A stretch of DNA of 5,698 nucleotides from Victivallales bacterium (GCA_017963875.1 JAGCTA010000038.1:1-5698); one strand, 5' to 3'. Numbered from the stretch's first letter, positions 1 to 5,698 are shown. The notes: generated by a model from the sequence alone, not told the origin. Made by a program: numbers and translations.

Positions 1-1472
1 GGGACATTCGGGCAGGCCGCCTTGACGGCGTCCGCGCCGTTTTTCATGCTGTATCTGTTGATCCAGCATTCGGGCTCGTCCACGAGGTAGATGCTGAGCA
101 GCGCGGGGTGGTCGTACATGACGGAGCAGTGCTTCTGAAGCGCGTAGGCGTCCTCGCTGTGGAGGTGGCGGCGCGGAATGCCCATGAACGCGAAGACGTT
201 GTGCTTCTGGCAGTCGTCGAGGTAACTGACCATCTCTCCATCAGTCACCTTCTGGTTCTCGAACCTGTAGGAATGGGTGACGTTGAACTTCGCCTCCTCG
301 ATGCCGTCGAATACTGTCAAGTCGTCCGACGGATCGCGGTAGGTTCCGATCGGGAAGAACGGCTTGCCGTCGATCATGAGCATGTTGTCGTCGCGGAAGG
401 TGAATTTGTGCGCGGGGTCCTTGTTGACGAAAAGGAACTTCTGGTTTTGTGCATTGGTTGTCAGGACGATGTCGTATGTGCCTTTGGCAACGGTGCCTTT
501 GGAGGCAAAGACGATGGAGTTGCCGTTGACTGCCTGGACGTCGAGCGGCTTCCCGTCAAGCGTGGCGGAATAACTTTTCGGAAGATTTGGATAGAAAGTA
601 AAGGTGAATTTCGGGTTTGCATTGAATTTACCGCTGTGAATGTCGGGCGTAATCTTGAGAGGTGCATTGTCTGGAACGTTGTTGATTGTGAAAGTGATGG
701 CTTTGGTTTCGGGATAGGATTTCGTGGTGATCCAATGTGACTTGGCGAACCATTTGCCAGGCGCAAGCGCGTATGGGAAGGTGTAGGAACCTTGCTTGTC
801 ACTGATTTCCGAGAAGGACTGGTCTTTTGGAAAGTCTGGATTCTGCGAGAGGATGATGCGGAGGCGCGGTGCAACGCGCACTCCCGTCGTTTCGCCAAAC
901 GTATTGAAAATGAACGTTGGAGGATTGTTGTCAGCGTTGACTTTCCAGATGGAGTTCAGTTCGATTTTGTGGACTTCGAGGTCTTTGAATTGCGCTGTCC
1001 CTTGACCCTCAATGACAAGCCAGATTTGGATGAATTTGACCTTGGGCGGAATGGCTCGTGTCATGCCGATGGTGATTTTTGTCCAGTCGGTCTGGCCGAT
1101 GATACCGCGCGGGAATTCGCCGCCAGTGACCCAATGCTTTTCTGCATCCAGGAAGCCGAAAAAGAATGTTGCCTGTCTGTCTGAGTTGTTGCGCGGGTGG
1201 ACATTGATGGACTTTACCATGATACTTCCGCCGTATGACGCGCCGACTTCAACTGGGAGGCAATAGGTTGCATAAAAACGGTCGCCGTTGGATGCCGTGA
1301 TCTGGAAGGCACCGTCAACATCCTCGAAGCCTTTGTTGCCGATGGCCCAGCCTGCCTTGCGCAGTGCGGGAATGCCTTCGCTCAATGGCGTTTGGTAGAC
1401 GGATATGTTTTCGGCAAGCGCAATAAGAGAAAAACAGAAAAGAGTCGTTAAGAACAGATTTTTCAATGACAT
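1..1472 (-). CDS. Secreted multidomain glycoside-hydrolase-like protein, N-terminal part (3' end outside window)
   Basis: Reading the minus strand from the ATG at 1472 gives 490 codons with no stop, running off the left edge. Residues 1-20 form a signal peptide (Lys4, hydrophobic core, Ala-Leu-Ala then Glu-Asn), so the protein is exported. About residues 45-172 look like a jelly-roll carbohydrate-binding module (CBM4/9-like), ending in a Gly-Gln-Gly-Thr-Ala-x-Phe-Lys-Asp-Leu strand. About 180-262 resemble a fibronectin-III-like domain (Pro-Pro-Thr-Phe; Leu-Ala-Pro-Gly-Lys-Trp), and 265-350 another beta-sandwich. From about 357 a TIM-barrel-like domain begins (Met-Ile-Asp-Gly-Lys-Pro-Phe-Phe-Pro-Ile-Gly-Thr-Tyr). 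Asp465-Glu466-Pro467 (bases 72-80) would suit the acid/base Glu at the end of strand 4 in clan GH-A enzymes. A good Shine-Dalgarno fixes the start. It is divergent from the beta-helix genes. Secreted hydrolase-like is fairly sure; family and substrate are not determinable here. Confidence 0.88.
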   Translation of the reverse strand, partial: MSLKNLFLTTLFCFSLIALAENISVYQTPLSEGIPALRKAGWAIGNKGFEDVDGAFQITASNGDRFYATYCLPVEVGASYGGSIMVKSINVHPRNNSDRQATFFFGFLDAEKHWVTGGEFPRGIIGQTDWTKITIGMTRAIPPKVKFIQIWLVIEGQGTAQFKDLEVHKIELNSIWKVNADNNPPTFIFNTFGETTGVRVAPRLRIILSQNPDFPKDQSFSEISDKQGSYTFPYALAPGKWFAKSHWITTKSYPETKAITFTINNVPDNAPLKITPDIHSGKFNANPKFTFTFYPNLPKSYSATLDGKPLDVQAVNGNSIVFASKGTVAKGTYDIVLTTNAQNQKFLFVNKDPAHKFTFRDDNMLMIDGKPFFPIGTYRDPSDDLTVFDGIEEAKFNVTHSYRFENQKVTDGEMVSYLDDCQKHNVFAFMGIPRRHLHSEDAYALQKHCSVMYDHPALLSIYLVDEPECWINRYSMKNGADAVKAACPNV

Positions 1473-1478
1473 GCAGAT

Positions 1479-1485
1479 ACTCCTT
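1479..1485 (-). promoter_or_regulatory. Ribosome binding site of the leftward hydrolase-like gene
   Basis: The minus strand reads AAGGAGT, seven bases before the ATG at 1472. This near-consensus Shine-Dalgarno, followed directly by a signal-peptide sequence, supports the chosen start. Confidence 0.8.
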
Positions 1486-1652
1486 GTTTTTGGTATACTC
1501 GCCTTGATTTTTCTATTTAAAGCCTTTATTTTATTGATTAATTGTCTTTTTTGGACTGTTCTATAAAATGATTGCATTAATAGAGATTTCAAGTCATGAC
1601 GCAGTGGTTCGATGTTTTATTGACTATGAGGGCCGATGGCGCATGAATCAAG

Positions 1653-1666
1653 TTCAACTAGTTGAA
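1653..1666. promoter_or_regulatory. Perfect 14-bp palindrome, candidate operator
   Basis: TTCAACTAGTTGAA is its own reverse complement. After two non-pairing bases on each side, TCA (1648-1650) and TGA (1669-1671) restore symmetry, giving an imperfect 24-bp dyad. It ends 34 bp before the ATG at 1701, where a repressor would block a promoter or early elongation. LacI-family proteins bind dyads of this size, and one is encoded at 5666, but the centre here is CTAG rather than the commoner central CG. Pairing of the two is inference. A hairpin in the mRNA leader is an alternative. Confidence 0.4.
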
Positions 1667-1690
1667 AATGAATCGGTTAATATTGATAAT

Positions 1691-1696
1691 AAGGGG
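1691..1696 (+). promoter_or_regulatory. Ribosome binding site deciding the start of the first beta-helix gene
   Basis: AAGGGG sits four bases before the ATG at 1701. In-frame upstream starts exist (TTG 1662, ATG 1668) but lack a Shine-Dalgarno and would put 11-13 extra residues ahead of a normal signal peptide, so 1701 is preferred. Confidence 0.6.
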
Positions 1697-1700
1697 AACC

Positions 1701-3668
1701 ATGAAGCAATTCGTTTCGTTTGCCGCCATTTTGCTGTGCAGTCTTTCAATAGTAGCCCAGGATACCGTCAAGGCAAGTTCCTTTGGCTTTAAGCCTGATG
1801 ATTCGACAGAATGCCTCCAGACTGCCATCAATTCAGGTGCGCGGACGGTCATCGTGGACAACGTCGGCAAACCATGGATTGTCAGGCCGATTCGTCTTCG
1901 CGGCAATCTTGAACTCGTCTTTGAAGACGATGTTCTGGTTCTCGCGAAGGAGGATGCCTTCCATGGGCCGACAAATTGCATGTTCACAGTCAGCAACGAA
2001 AAGGACATTGTCATCAGGGGAGGGCGAAACAGCGAACTGCGAATGCGTAAGAAGGACTATCAGGACAAGACGCGCTATTCGGTCTCCGAATGGCGCCATG
2101 CCCTTATGGTCTTGAGTTGCGAAAATGTGGTCATCAAGAACCTCACCATCAAGTCATCGGGGGGGGACGGCGTCTACATCGGCAGGGAAAACGGCATGGG
2201 ATGTTGCAGAAATGTTCTTGCTGAAAACATTATCAGCGACGACCACCACCGCTGCGCTTTCTCCGTAATCTGCGGGCGGGACATCCTTGTTCGCAACTGC
2301 GTCATGAGCAATACCAAAGGCACGCTTCCGCTCGTCGGTTTCGCTTTGGAGCCAAACAGCCCTGATGAGGAACAGGTCAATATCGTTTTCGAAAACTGCG
2401 AAAGTTTCGGCAACGCGGATATCGGTTCATACATTTTCGACTGGCAGGTCAAGGGAGACGGCACCGTTCCGCCCGTTTCAATCACGTACAGGAACTGCAA
2501 CTTCCATGACAATGGCCGAGGCGCTTTCTTCGCCAATCCCGTCAGGCCTGGTTCGACTCCAGTCACGGGGACGTTCGATTTCATCGGTTGCTCGTTCCAG
2601 TCGAAGGCGGGGCGCGTTATCACGTTCATCAACTGTCTGGAAAACGGCATCAAATTTACTTTCAAGGACTGCAAGGTCATCGCTGGGAAGGCCTGCACCG
2701 CAGTCATGGCGTTCTTGGTGAAGGACAGTTTTTCGGCAAAGGCTTTCATCGGTAAGGACATTGTCCCGTTTGGAAACATCGACTTGGGCAATCTACAGAT
2801 CATTGATGAAGTGGAGCGGCAGCCTTTTACCTTCGGAAATTTCAAAATACAGGGCATTAGCACGCTGACGGGATGTCCGACATATCAGGTTGGGGTGGAT
2901 GGAAAACCTCAACCTGTTGATTTGAAGAAACTTGTTGCAGAACATCAAGCGGATGGAAAACTGGTGGAGAGTCTTCGAGCGTTCCGTCCTCCGAAGGTGT
3001 TTGCGCCAGAAGGCTACGAGGCGGAAAGGATGGGAGCAGGGGATGTGGCTGGGTATGAATACCGCTTCAGAGATGCCAACCGATACATCCAATGCGTTCC
3101 GAAAGGCACGACCGCCCGAATCAAGATAAAAGTGACGCCGTTTGTGGACAGACCTGAATTTCAGAATCCAAAGCATCGAGTCATGGTGACTGACCAGAAC
3201 GGTGTGAAGTATCCGCCACTGGATGTGACTGAGAAAGAACAGGTTGTCGAATTAAAGGCAGAGGACAGCGATAAGGTCTATGTTCTGTCGTTCAACTCGA
3301 ACAATCCTGTAAATATTTGCAGTGATTCGCCAGGTCACGGCATGGTCGCATCGGCGGTTTCCCTCGCCCATTCGGACACGATGTGGTATTTCAACGTTCC
3401 TGCGGACTGCGAGAACGTCAACGTTCTGGTCAACTGCGAGAATCTGGAATATGTGAATGCGGAGATGATGGACGCCATGGGGAAGGTCGTCGCCAGGCTG
3501 GACCATCATGACGGCATCGGCTGCCTTCATGCCGTTCGTTCGAAGACGGCGCTGAAGGAAATGTGGTCGTTGCGGTTCACGAAGGCCGTGGAGGACTACA
3601 GTTTCACTCTTGGCGATCCGCTTGAGCCAATCGTCTTCACGTCGCCAGCGAACAGTGTTGTCAAGTAG
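1701..3668 (+). CDS. Secreted right-handed parallel beta-helix protein, copy 1 (pectate-lyase/GH28-like fold)
   Basis: 655 residues ending in TAG. Residues 1-20 are a signal peptide (Lys2, hydrophobic core), so the protein is exported. Residues 28-64 carry the entry pattern of pectate-lyase-superfamily beta-helices (Phe-Gly-Phe-Lys-Pro-Asp-Asp-Ser-Thr-Glu-Cys-Leu-Gln-x-Ala-Ile). Helix coils follow to about 390: Gly-Gly-Asp-Gly-Val-Tyr-Ile-Gly (154-161), His-His-Arg then Phe-Ser-Val-Ile (182-190), Leu-Glu-Pro-Asn (216-219), and a ladder of Asn/Gly/Asp-Cys turns at Cys200, 233, 266, 297 and 324. About 395-440 is a linker. About 445-655 is a beta-rich C-terminal region containing Ser-Pro-Gly-His-Gly-Met-Val-Ala and Met-Trp-Tyr-Phe-Asn-Val-Pro. 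Such proteins commonly cleave or bind acidic polysaccharides. Catalytic residues cannot be assigned, so lyase, hydrolase or non-catalytic binding remain open. It is followed after 34 bp by a close paralogue. Confidence 0.9.
   Translation: MKQFVSFAAILLCSLSIVAQDTVKASSFGFKPDDSTECLQTAINSGARTVIVDNVGKPWIVRPIRLRGNLELVFEDDVLVLAKEDAFHGPTNCMFTVSNEKDIVIRGGRNSELRMRKKDYQDKTRYSVSEWRHALMVLSCENVVIKNLTIKSSGGDGVYIGRENGMGCCRNVLAENIISDDHHRCAFSVICGRDILVRNCVMSNTKGTLPLVGFALEPNSPDEEQVNIVFENCESFGNADIGSYIFDWQVKGDGTVPPVSITYRNCNFHDNGRGAFFANPVRPGSTPVTGTFDFIGCSFQSKAGRVITFINCLENGIKFTFKDCKVIAGKACTAVMAFLVKDSFSAKAFIGKDIVPFGNIDLGNLQIIDEVERQPFTFGNFKIQGISTLTGCPTYQVGVDGKPQPVDLKKLVAEHQADGKLVESLRAFRPPKVFAPEGYEAERMGAGDVAGYEYRFRDANRYIQCVPKGTTARIKIKVTPFVDRPEFQNPKHRVMVTDQNGVKYPPLDVTEKEQVVELKAEDSDKVYVLSFNSNNPVNICSDSPGHGMVASAVSLAHSDTMWYFNVPADCENVNVLVNCENLEYVNAEMMDAMGKVVARLDHHDGIGCLHAVRSKTALKEMWSLRFTKAVEDYSFTLGDPLEPIVFTSPANSVVK
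1767..3668 (+). repeat. Tandem gene duplication, unit 1
   Basis: This pairs with 3772-5637. Similarity begins just after the signal peptides and runs to the stop codons, while the signal peptides themselves are diverged. The units are 1902 and 1866 bp; the 36-bp difference equals 12 codons lost from unit 2. In the first 126 bp (1767-1892 against 3772-3897) nine bases differ and eight of these changes are silent. Confidence 0.9.
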
Positions 3669-3689
3669 AAGACAATAATTAACCACATT

Positions 3690-3695
3690 GGAGGA
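3690..3695 (+). promoter_or_regulatory. Ribosome binding site of the second beta-helix gene
   Basis: GGAGGA lies seven bases before the ATG at 3703, within the 34-bp gap after copy 1. An ATG at 3696 is out of frame and overlaps no signal peptide. The strong site indicates independent translation initiation on a shared mRNA. Confidence 0.8.
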
Positions 3696-3702
3696 ATGAA
3701 TC

Positions 3703-4209
3703 ATGCTGAAAAAAATCTTGACAACGGTAATCGTATGTCTGTCATGTTTTGCGGCGATTGCGCAGGAGGCAGTCAAGGCAAGTTCCTTTGGCTTTAATCC
3801 TGATGATTCGACAGAATGTTTGCAGACTGCCATCAATTCAGGCGCGCGTACGGTCATCGTTGACAACGTCGGCAAGCCATGGATTGTCAGGCCAATTTTC
3901 CTCCGCAGCAACCTCGAACTCGTCTTTGAGGATGACGTTCTGGTTCTAGCGAAGGCGGATGCCTTCCATGACAATAACGACTGCATGTTCAGCGTCATGA
4001 ATGCAAAGGACATCATCGTCAGGGGCGGGCGGAACAGCGAACTGCGGATGCGCAAGAAGGACTATCAGGACACGACGCGGTATTCGGTCTCCGAATGGCG
4101 TCATGTGCTGTCGTTCATGAGTTGCGACAATGTGGTCATCAAAGATTTGATTATCAAGTCATCGGGCGGTGATGGCGTCTATATCGGCAAGGCGGGGCGC
4201 AGGAAATGA
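3703..4209 (+). CDS. N-terminal fragment of copy 2, the product if TGA terminates
   Basis: This is the 168-residue open frame from the Shine-Dalgarno-backed ATG to the TGA. It contains the signal peptide and the first beta-helix coils, ending just after Gly-Gly-Asp-Gly-Val-Tyr-Ile-Gly-Lys. It lacks the conserved Leu-Glu-Pro-Asn region, the Cys ladder and the whole C-terminal region, so a stable active protein is unlikely. It is an alternative reading of the full-length entry, not an extra gene. Confidence 0.5.
   Translation: MLKKILTTVIVCLSCFAAIAQEAVKASSFGFNPDDSTECLQTAINSGARTVIVDNVGKPWIVRPIFLRSNLELVFEDDVLVLAKADAFHDNNDCMFSVMNAKDIIVRGGRNSELRMRKKDYQDTTRYSVSEWRHVLSFMSCDNVVIKDLIIKSSGGDGVYIGKAGRRK
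4207..4209 (+). other. In-frame TGA at a position that is Cys in the paralogue
   Basis: Aligned without gaps, this codon matches TGT (Cys168) at 2202-2204 of copy 1, and the next codon is TGC (Cys) in both. The surrounding 15 bases (4198-4212 against 2193-2207) match at 10 positions in this register, so the alignment is believable. A single third-base change from a Cys codon gives TGA. Both complete genes in the window end in TAG. Confidence 0.85.
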
Positions 4210-5637
4210 TGCCAGAACGTTCTCGCGGAGAACCTGATTTGCGACGACCACCACCGTTCCGCCTTTTCCGTGATCTGCGGGCGGAACATCCTTGTCCGCA
4301 ACTGCGTCATGAGCAACACGGGCGGCACGCCACCGCACGATGGCTTTAGTCTGGAACCGAACCTTCCCGACGAAGAGCAGGTCAACATCGTTTTCGAGAA
4401 CTGCGAAAGTTATGGAAACAAGGCCATCGGTTCGTACATTTTCAACTGGCAGGTCAGGGGGGATGGTACCCTTCCACCCGTTTCAATCACGTTCAGGAAC
4501 TGCAATTTCCATGACAACGGCAATGGCGCGTTCTACGCATATCCCGCCAGACCAGGGACGACTCCTATCACGGGGACGTTCGATTTCATCGGCTGCACCT
4601 TCCAGTCGAATGCTGGGCGCGTCATCGCTTTCAACAACTGCCTGGAAAACGGCATCAAATTTACTTTCAGCGACTGCAAGGTCATTGCGGGAAAAGGCTG
4701 TACCGCCGCAGTTGCTTTCAACGGCAGCGATACCGTCCCATTCGGCAACATCGACTTGGGTAATCTACAGATTATTGACGAAATCGAACGGCAACCGTTT
4801 GACTTCGGCAGTTTCATCACGCAGGGCATCAGCACTTTGACGGGAAAACCGACATATCAGGTCGGTATGGATGGAAAGCCACAGGCTATTGATTTGACGA
4901 AGTTTGTAGCAGCGAATCAGGCAGATAAGAAACTGGTTGAGATTCTCCGCACGGTTCATCCCAAGGTGTTTGATCGAAAAGGTTGCAAGGCGGAGAAGGC
5001 AGGGCCAGGGGACGAGGCGGGATATGATTATCGCTTCAGAGGCTCCAATCGCTACATCCAATGCGTTCCGAAGGGCAAGACTGCTCGCATCAGAATCAAA
5101 GTAACGCCGTTTGAGGACATTCCTGAGTTGCAGAATCCCAAGCAACGTGTCACTGTGACAGACAAGAGCGGTATCGAATGTCCGCCGTTGGATTTGACAA
5201 AGGAAGAGCAAGTTGTCGAACTGAAGGCGGAGCGTGACGACCAGGTCTATGTCCTGTCATTCAATTCGCGGAACACGGTGAACGTCTGCAGCGATTCGCC
5301 AGGCCACGGCATGGTCGCGTCATCGGTCTCCATAGCCAACTCAAGCACTCAGTGGTATTTCAATGTCCCTGCGGACTGCGAGACTGTCAATGTATTGGTT
5401 AATTGTCCGCATCGGGAATATGTCACGGCGGAGATGATGGATGCGACAGGCAAGGTCGTCGCCAAATTGAATAGACATGACGGCATCGGCTGTCTTCGTG
5501 CCGAGCGTTCGAAGACGGCGCAGAAGGAAATGTGGTCGCTGAGGTTCACGGAAGCCGTGGAGGACTACAGTTTCACTCTTGGCGACCCGTTAGAGCCAAT
5601 CGTCTTCACCGCCCCTGCAAACAGCATCGTCAAATAG
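4210..5637 (+). CDS. C-terminal part of copy 2 downstream of the TGA
   Basis: 475 sense codons remain open in the same frame as the upstream fragment and match copy 1 residues 169-655 apart from two small deletions. An in-frame GTG at 4270 could be called as a start by a gene finder, but no Shine-Dalgarno or signal peptide was seen there and it falls inside a conserved beta-helix coil (Phe-Ser-Val-Ile-Cys-Gly-Arg). Independent translation is therefore doubtful. The same cluster of conserved elements as in copy 1 is present, including Ser-Pro-Gly-His-Gly-Met-Val-Ala-Ser. Confidence 0.45.
   Translation, partial: CQNVLAENLICDDHHRSAFSVICGRNILVRNCVMSNTGGTPPHDGFSLEPNLPDEEQVNIVFENCESYGNKAIGSYIFNWQVRGDGTLPPVSITFRNCNFHDNGNGAFYAYPARPGTTPITGTFDFIGCTFQSNAGRVIAFNNCLENGIKFTFSDCKVIAGKGCTAAVAFNGSDTVPFGNIDLGNLQIIDEIERQPFDFGSFITQGISTLTGKPTYQVGMDGKPQAIDLTKFVAANQADKKLVEILRTVHPKVFDRKGCKAEKAGPGDEAGYDYRFRGSNRYIQCVPKGKTARIRIKVTPFEDIPELQNPKQRVTVTDKSGIECPPLDLTKEEQVVELKAERDDQVYVLSFNSRNTVNVCSDSPGHGMVASSVSIANSSTQWYFNVPADCETVNVLVNCPHREYVTAEMMDATGKVVAKLNRHDGIGCLRAERSKTAQKEMWSLRFTEAVEDYSFTLGDPLEPIVFTAPANSIVK
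4213..4236 (+). other. Short hairpin immediately downstream of the in-frame TGA
   Basis: GTTCTC (4219-4224) pairs perfectly with GAGAAC (4228-4233) around a GCG loop. CAG (4213-4215) can pair with CTG (4234-4236) below a three-base AAC bulge. The loop starts 16 bases after the TGA and has G first, broadly like a bacterial selenocysteine insertion element. The equivalent stretch of copy 1 (2214-2228) has one mismatch and a wobble, and no lower stem. Coding constraint alone could produce this. Confidence 0.4.
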
Positions 5638-5665
5638 GGTTTAATTGTAATATTGGGATTATCAG

Positions 5666-5698
5666 ATGCGGGTAACGTTGAAAGATGTTGCGGAAAAA
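5666..5698 (+). CDS. LacI-family transcriptional regulator, first 11 codons (cut by window edge)
   Basis: The ATG at 5666 opens Met-Arg-Val-Thr-Leu-Lys-Asp-Val-Ala-Glu-Lys, the standard beginning of the LacI-type helix-turn-helix, whose first helix reads Thr-Leu-Lys-Asp-Val-Ala. A modest Shine-Dalgarno, GGGA (5655-5658), lies seven bases upstream. LacI-family proteins are cytoplasmic, bind palindromic operators and release them or bind them on sensing a sugar. Only 28 bp separate it from the copy 2 stop, with no terminator seen, so it may be cotranscribed with the beta-helix genes. Local control of this locus is inferred from position. Only 11 residues are visible. Confidence 0.75.
   Translation, partial: MRVTLKDVAEK

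Larger units (their letters stand above)
1473..1700. promoter_or_regulatory. Divergent intergenic region, presumed to hold both promoters
   Basis: This 228-bp stretch separates two outward-facing secreted-protein genes and is visibly AT-rich, especially 1486-1600. It must carry the leftward promoter and probably the rightward one. No convincing sigma-70 pair was found. TTGACT at 1620-1625 is a good -35 for the rightward direction, but the hexamer 17 bp later (1643-1648, ATGAAT) is a weak -10. A TATAAA at 1562-1567 lacks a well-spaced -35. A short inverted repeat, TAAAG-C-CTTTA, lies at 1518-1528, and a stronger palindrome is listed separately. No small gene or RNA was recognised. Confidence 0.55.
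3703..5637 (+). pseudogene. Secreted right-handed beta-helix protein, copy 2, interrupted by one in-frame TGA
   Basis: The frame from 3703 runs 168 codons, meets TGA at 4207-4209, then stays open in the same frame for 475 codons to a TAG. Read through, it is 644 residues and collinear with copy 1 throughout: signal peptide (about 1-20, Ala-Ile-Ala then Gln), beta-helix entry motif, Gly-Gly-Asp-Gly turn, Leu-Glu-Pro-Asn, the Asn-Cys ladder and the C-terminal beta-rich region. By-eye identity is about 80% over the helix. Copy 2 lacks 11 residues near 4719 and one near 4965. The TGA falls where copy 1 has Cys168 (TGT), next to a shared Cys. If it terminates, the product holds only the first coils and is probably non-functional. 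The lack of further damage means the stop is recent, a sequencing error, or read through. Type pseudogene is the conservative choice. Confidence 0.75.
3772..5637 (+). repeat. Tandem gene duplication, unit 2
   Basis: This is the partner of 1767-3668 in the same orientation. It keeps the reading frame of unit 1 over its whole length, with deletions only in multiples of three and one in-frame TGA. Confidence 0.9.

Noticed and set aside
108..740. 210-codon plus-strand open frame
   Set aside because: It is antisense to the leftward hydrolase-like gene, which has a signal peptide, Shine-Dalgarno and recognisable domains. The plus-strand translation shows no family features and no start context.
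1662..1700. Longer form of copy 1 starting at TTG 1662 or ATG 1668
   Set aside because: No Shine-Dalgarno precedes these, the extension would bury a normal signal peptide, and the region overlaps the palindrome. Copy 2 has no equivalent extension.
3669..3702. Terminator or promoter between the two beta-helix genes
   Set aside because: The 34-bp gap holds a Shine-Dalgarno but no stem followed by a T run and no -35/-10 pair, so cotranscription is the simpler view.
3252..4055. 267-codon minus-strand open frame
   Set aside because: It crosses the end of copy 1 and the start of copy 2 on the opposite strand. A related shadow occurs at the same place in copy 1 (1658-2014), as expected for duplicated DNA, and it has no plausible domain.
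4207..4209. Alternative genetic code with TGA as a sense codon throughout
   Set aside because: Only one in-frame TGA occurs in roughly 1,800 codons of real coding sequence, and Trp and Gly are coded normally. A code change would place many TGA codons in these genes.
1..5698. CRISPR array, insertion sequence, tRNA or rRNA
   Set aside because: No spaced short repeats, transposase motifs, terminal inverted repeats or RNA gene signatures were seen. The only large repeat is the coding tandem duplication.

Overview
The window reads as part of a carbohydrate-active locus from a bacterium with roughly balanced base composition. The protein style points to the PVC group, most plausibly a Lentisphaerota/Victivallales- or Verrucomicrobiota-like gut or rumen anaerobe: secreted multidomain glycoside-hydrolase-like enzymes, Cys-rich secreted beta-helix proteins and a LacI-type regulator. 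This taxonomic placement is inferred from style only; no marker gene is present.

Layout. (1) Bases 1-1472, minus strand: the N-terminal 490 codons of a large secreted protein that runs off the left edge. It has a signal peptide, three beta-sandwich-like regions, and the start of a TIM-barrel-like catalytic domain with a Val-Asp-Glu-Pro motif near the edge. (2) Bases 1473-1700: an AT-rich divergent intergenic region with a perfect 14-bp palindrome close to the rightward gene. (3) Bases 1701-3668, plus strand: a complete 655-residue secreted right-handed beta-helix protein (pectate-lyase/polygalacturonase-like fold) with a C-terminal beta-rich region. (4) Bases 3703-5637, plus strand: a tandem paralogue of (3), about 80% identical by eye over the beta-helix part. 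It is intact apart from one in-frame TGA at 4207-4209, which aligns with a Cys codon of the first copy. (5) From 5666: the first 11 codons of a LacI-family repressor, cut by the right edge.

Working model (inference): the two beta-helix proteins and the divergent hydrolase are exported and act on a complex glycan, and the LacI-type protein senses a released sugar and controls the cluster. The two beta-helix genes are separated by 34 bp and the regulator follows after 28 bp, so the rightward genes look like one transcription unit.

The most notable point is the lone TGA. The 475 codons after it stay open and closely follow the first copy, and a short hairpin that the first copy lacks in the same form lies just downstream. 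A recent nonsense mutation or sequencing error is the simplest reading. Selenocysteine insertion is a testable but less likely alternative.
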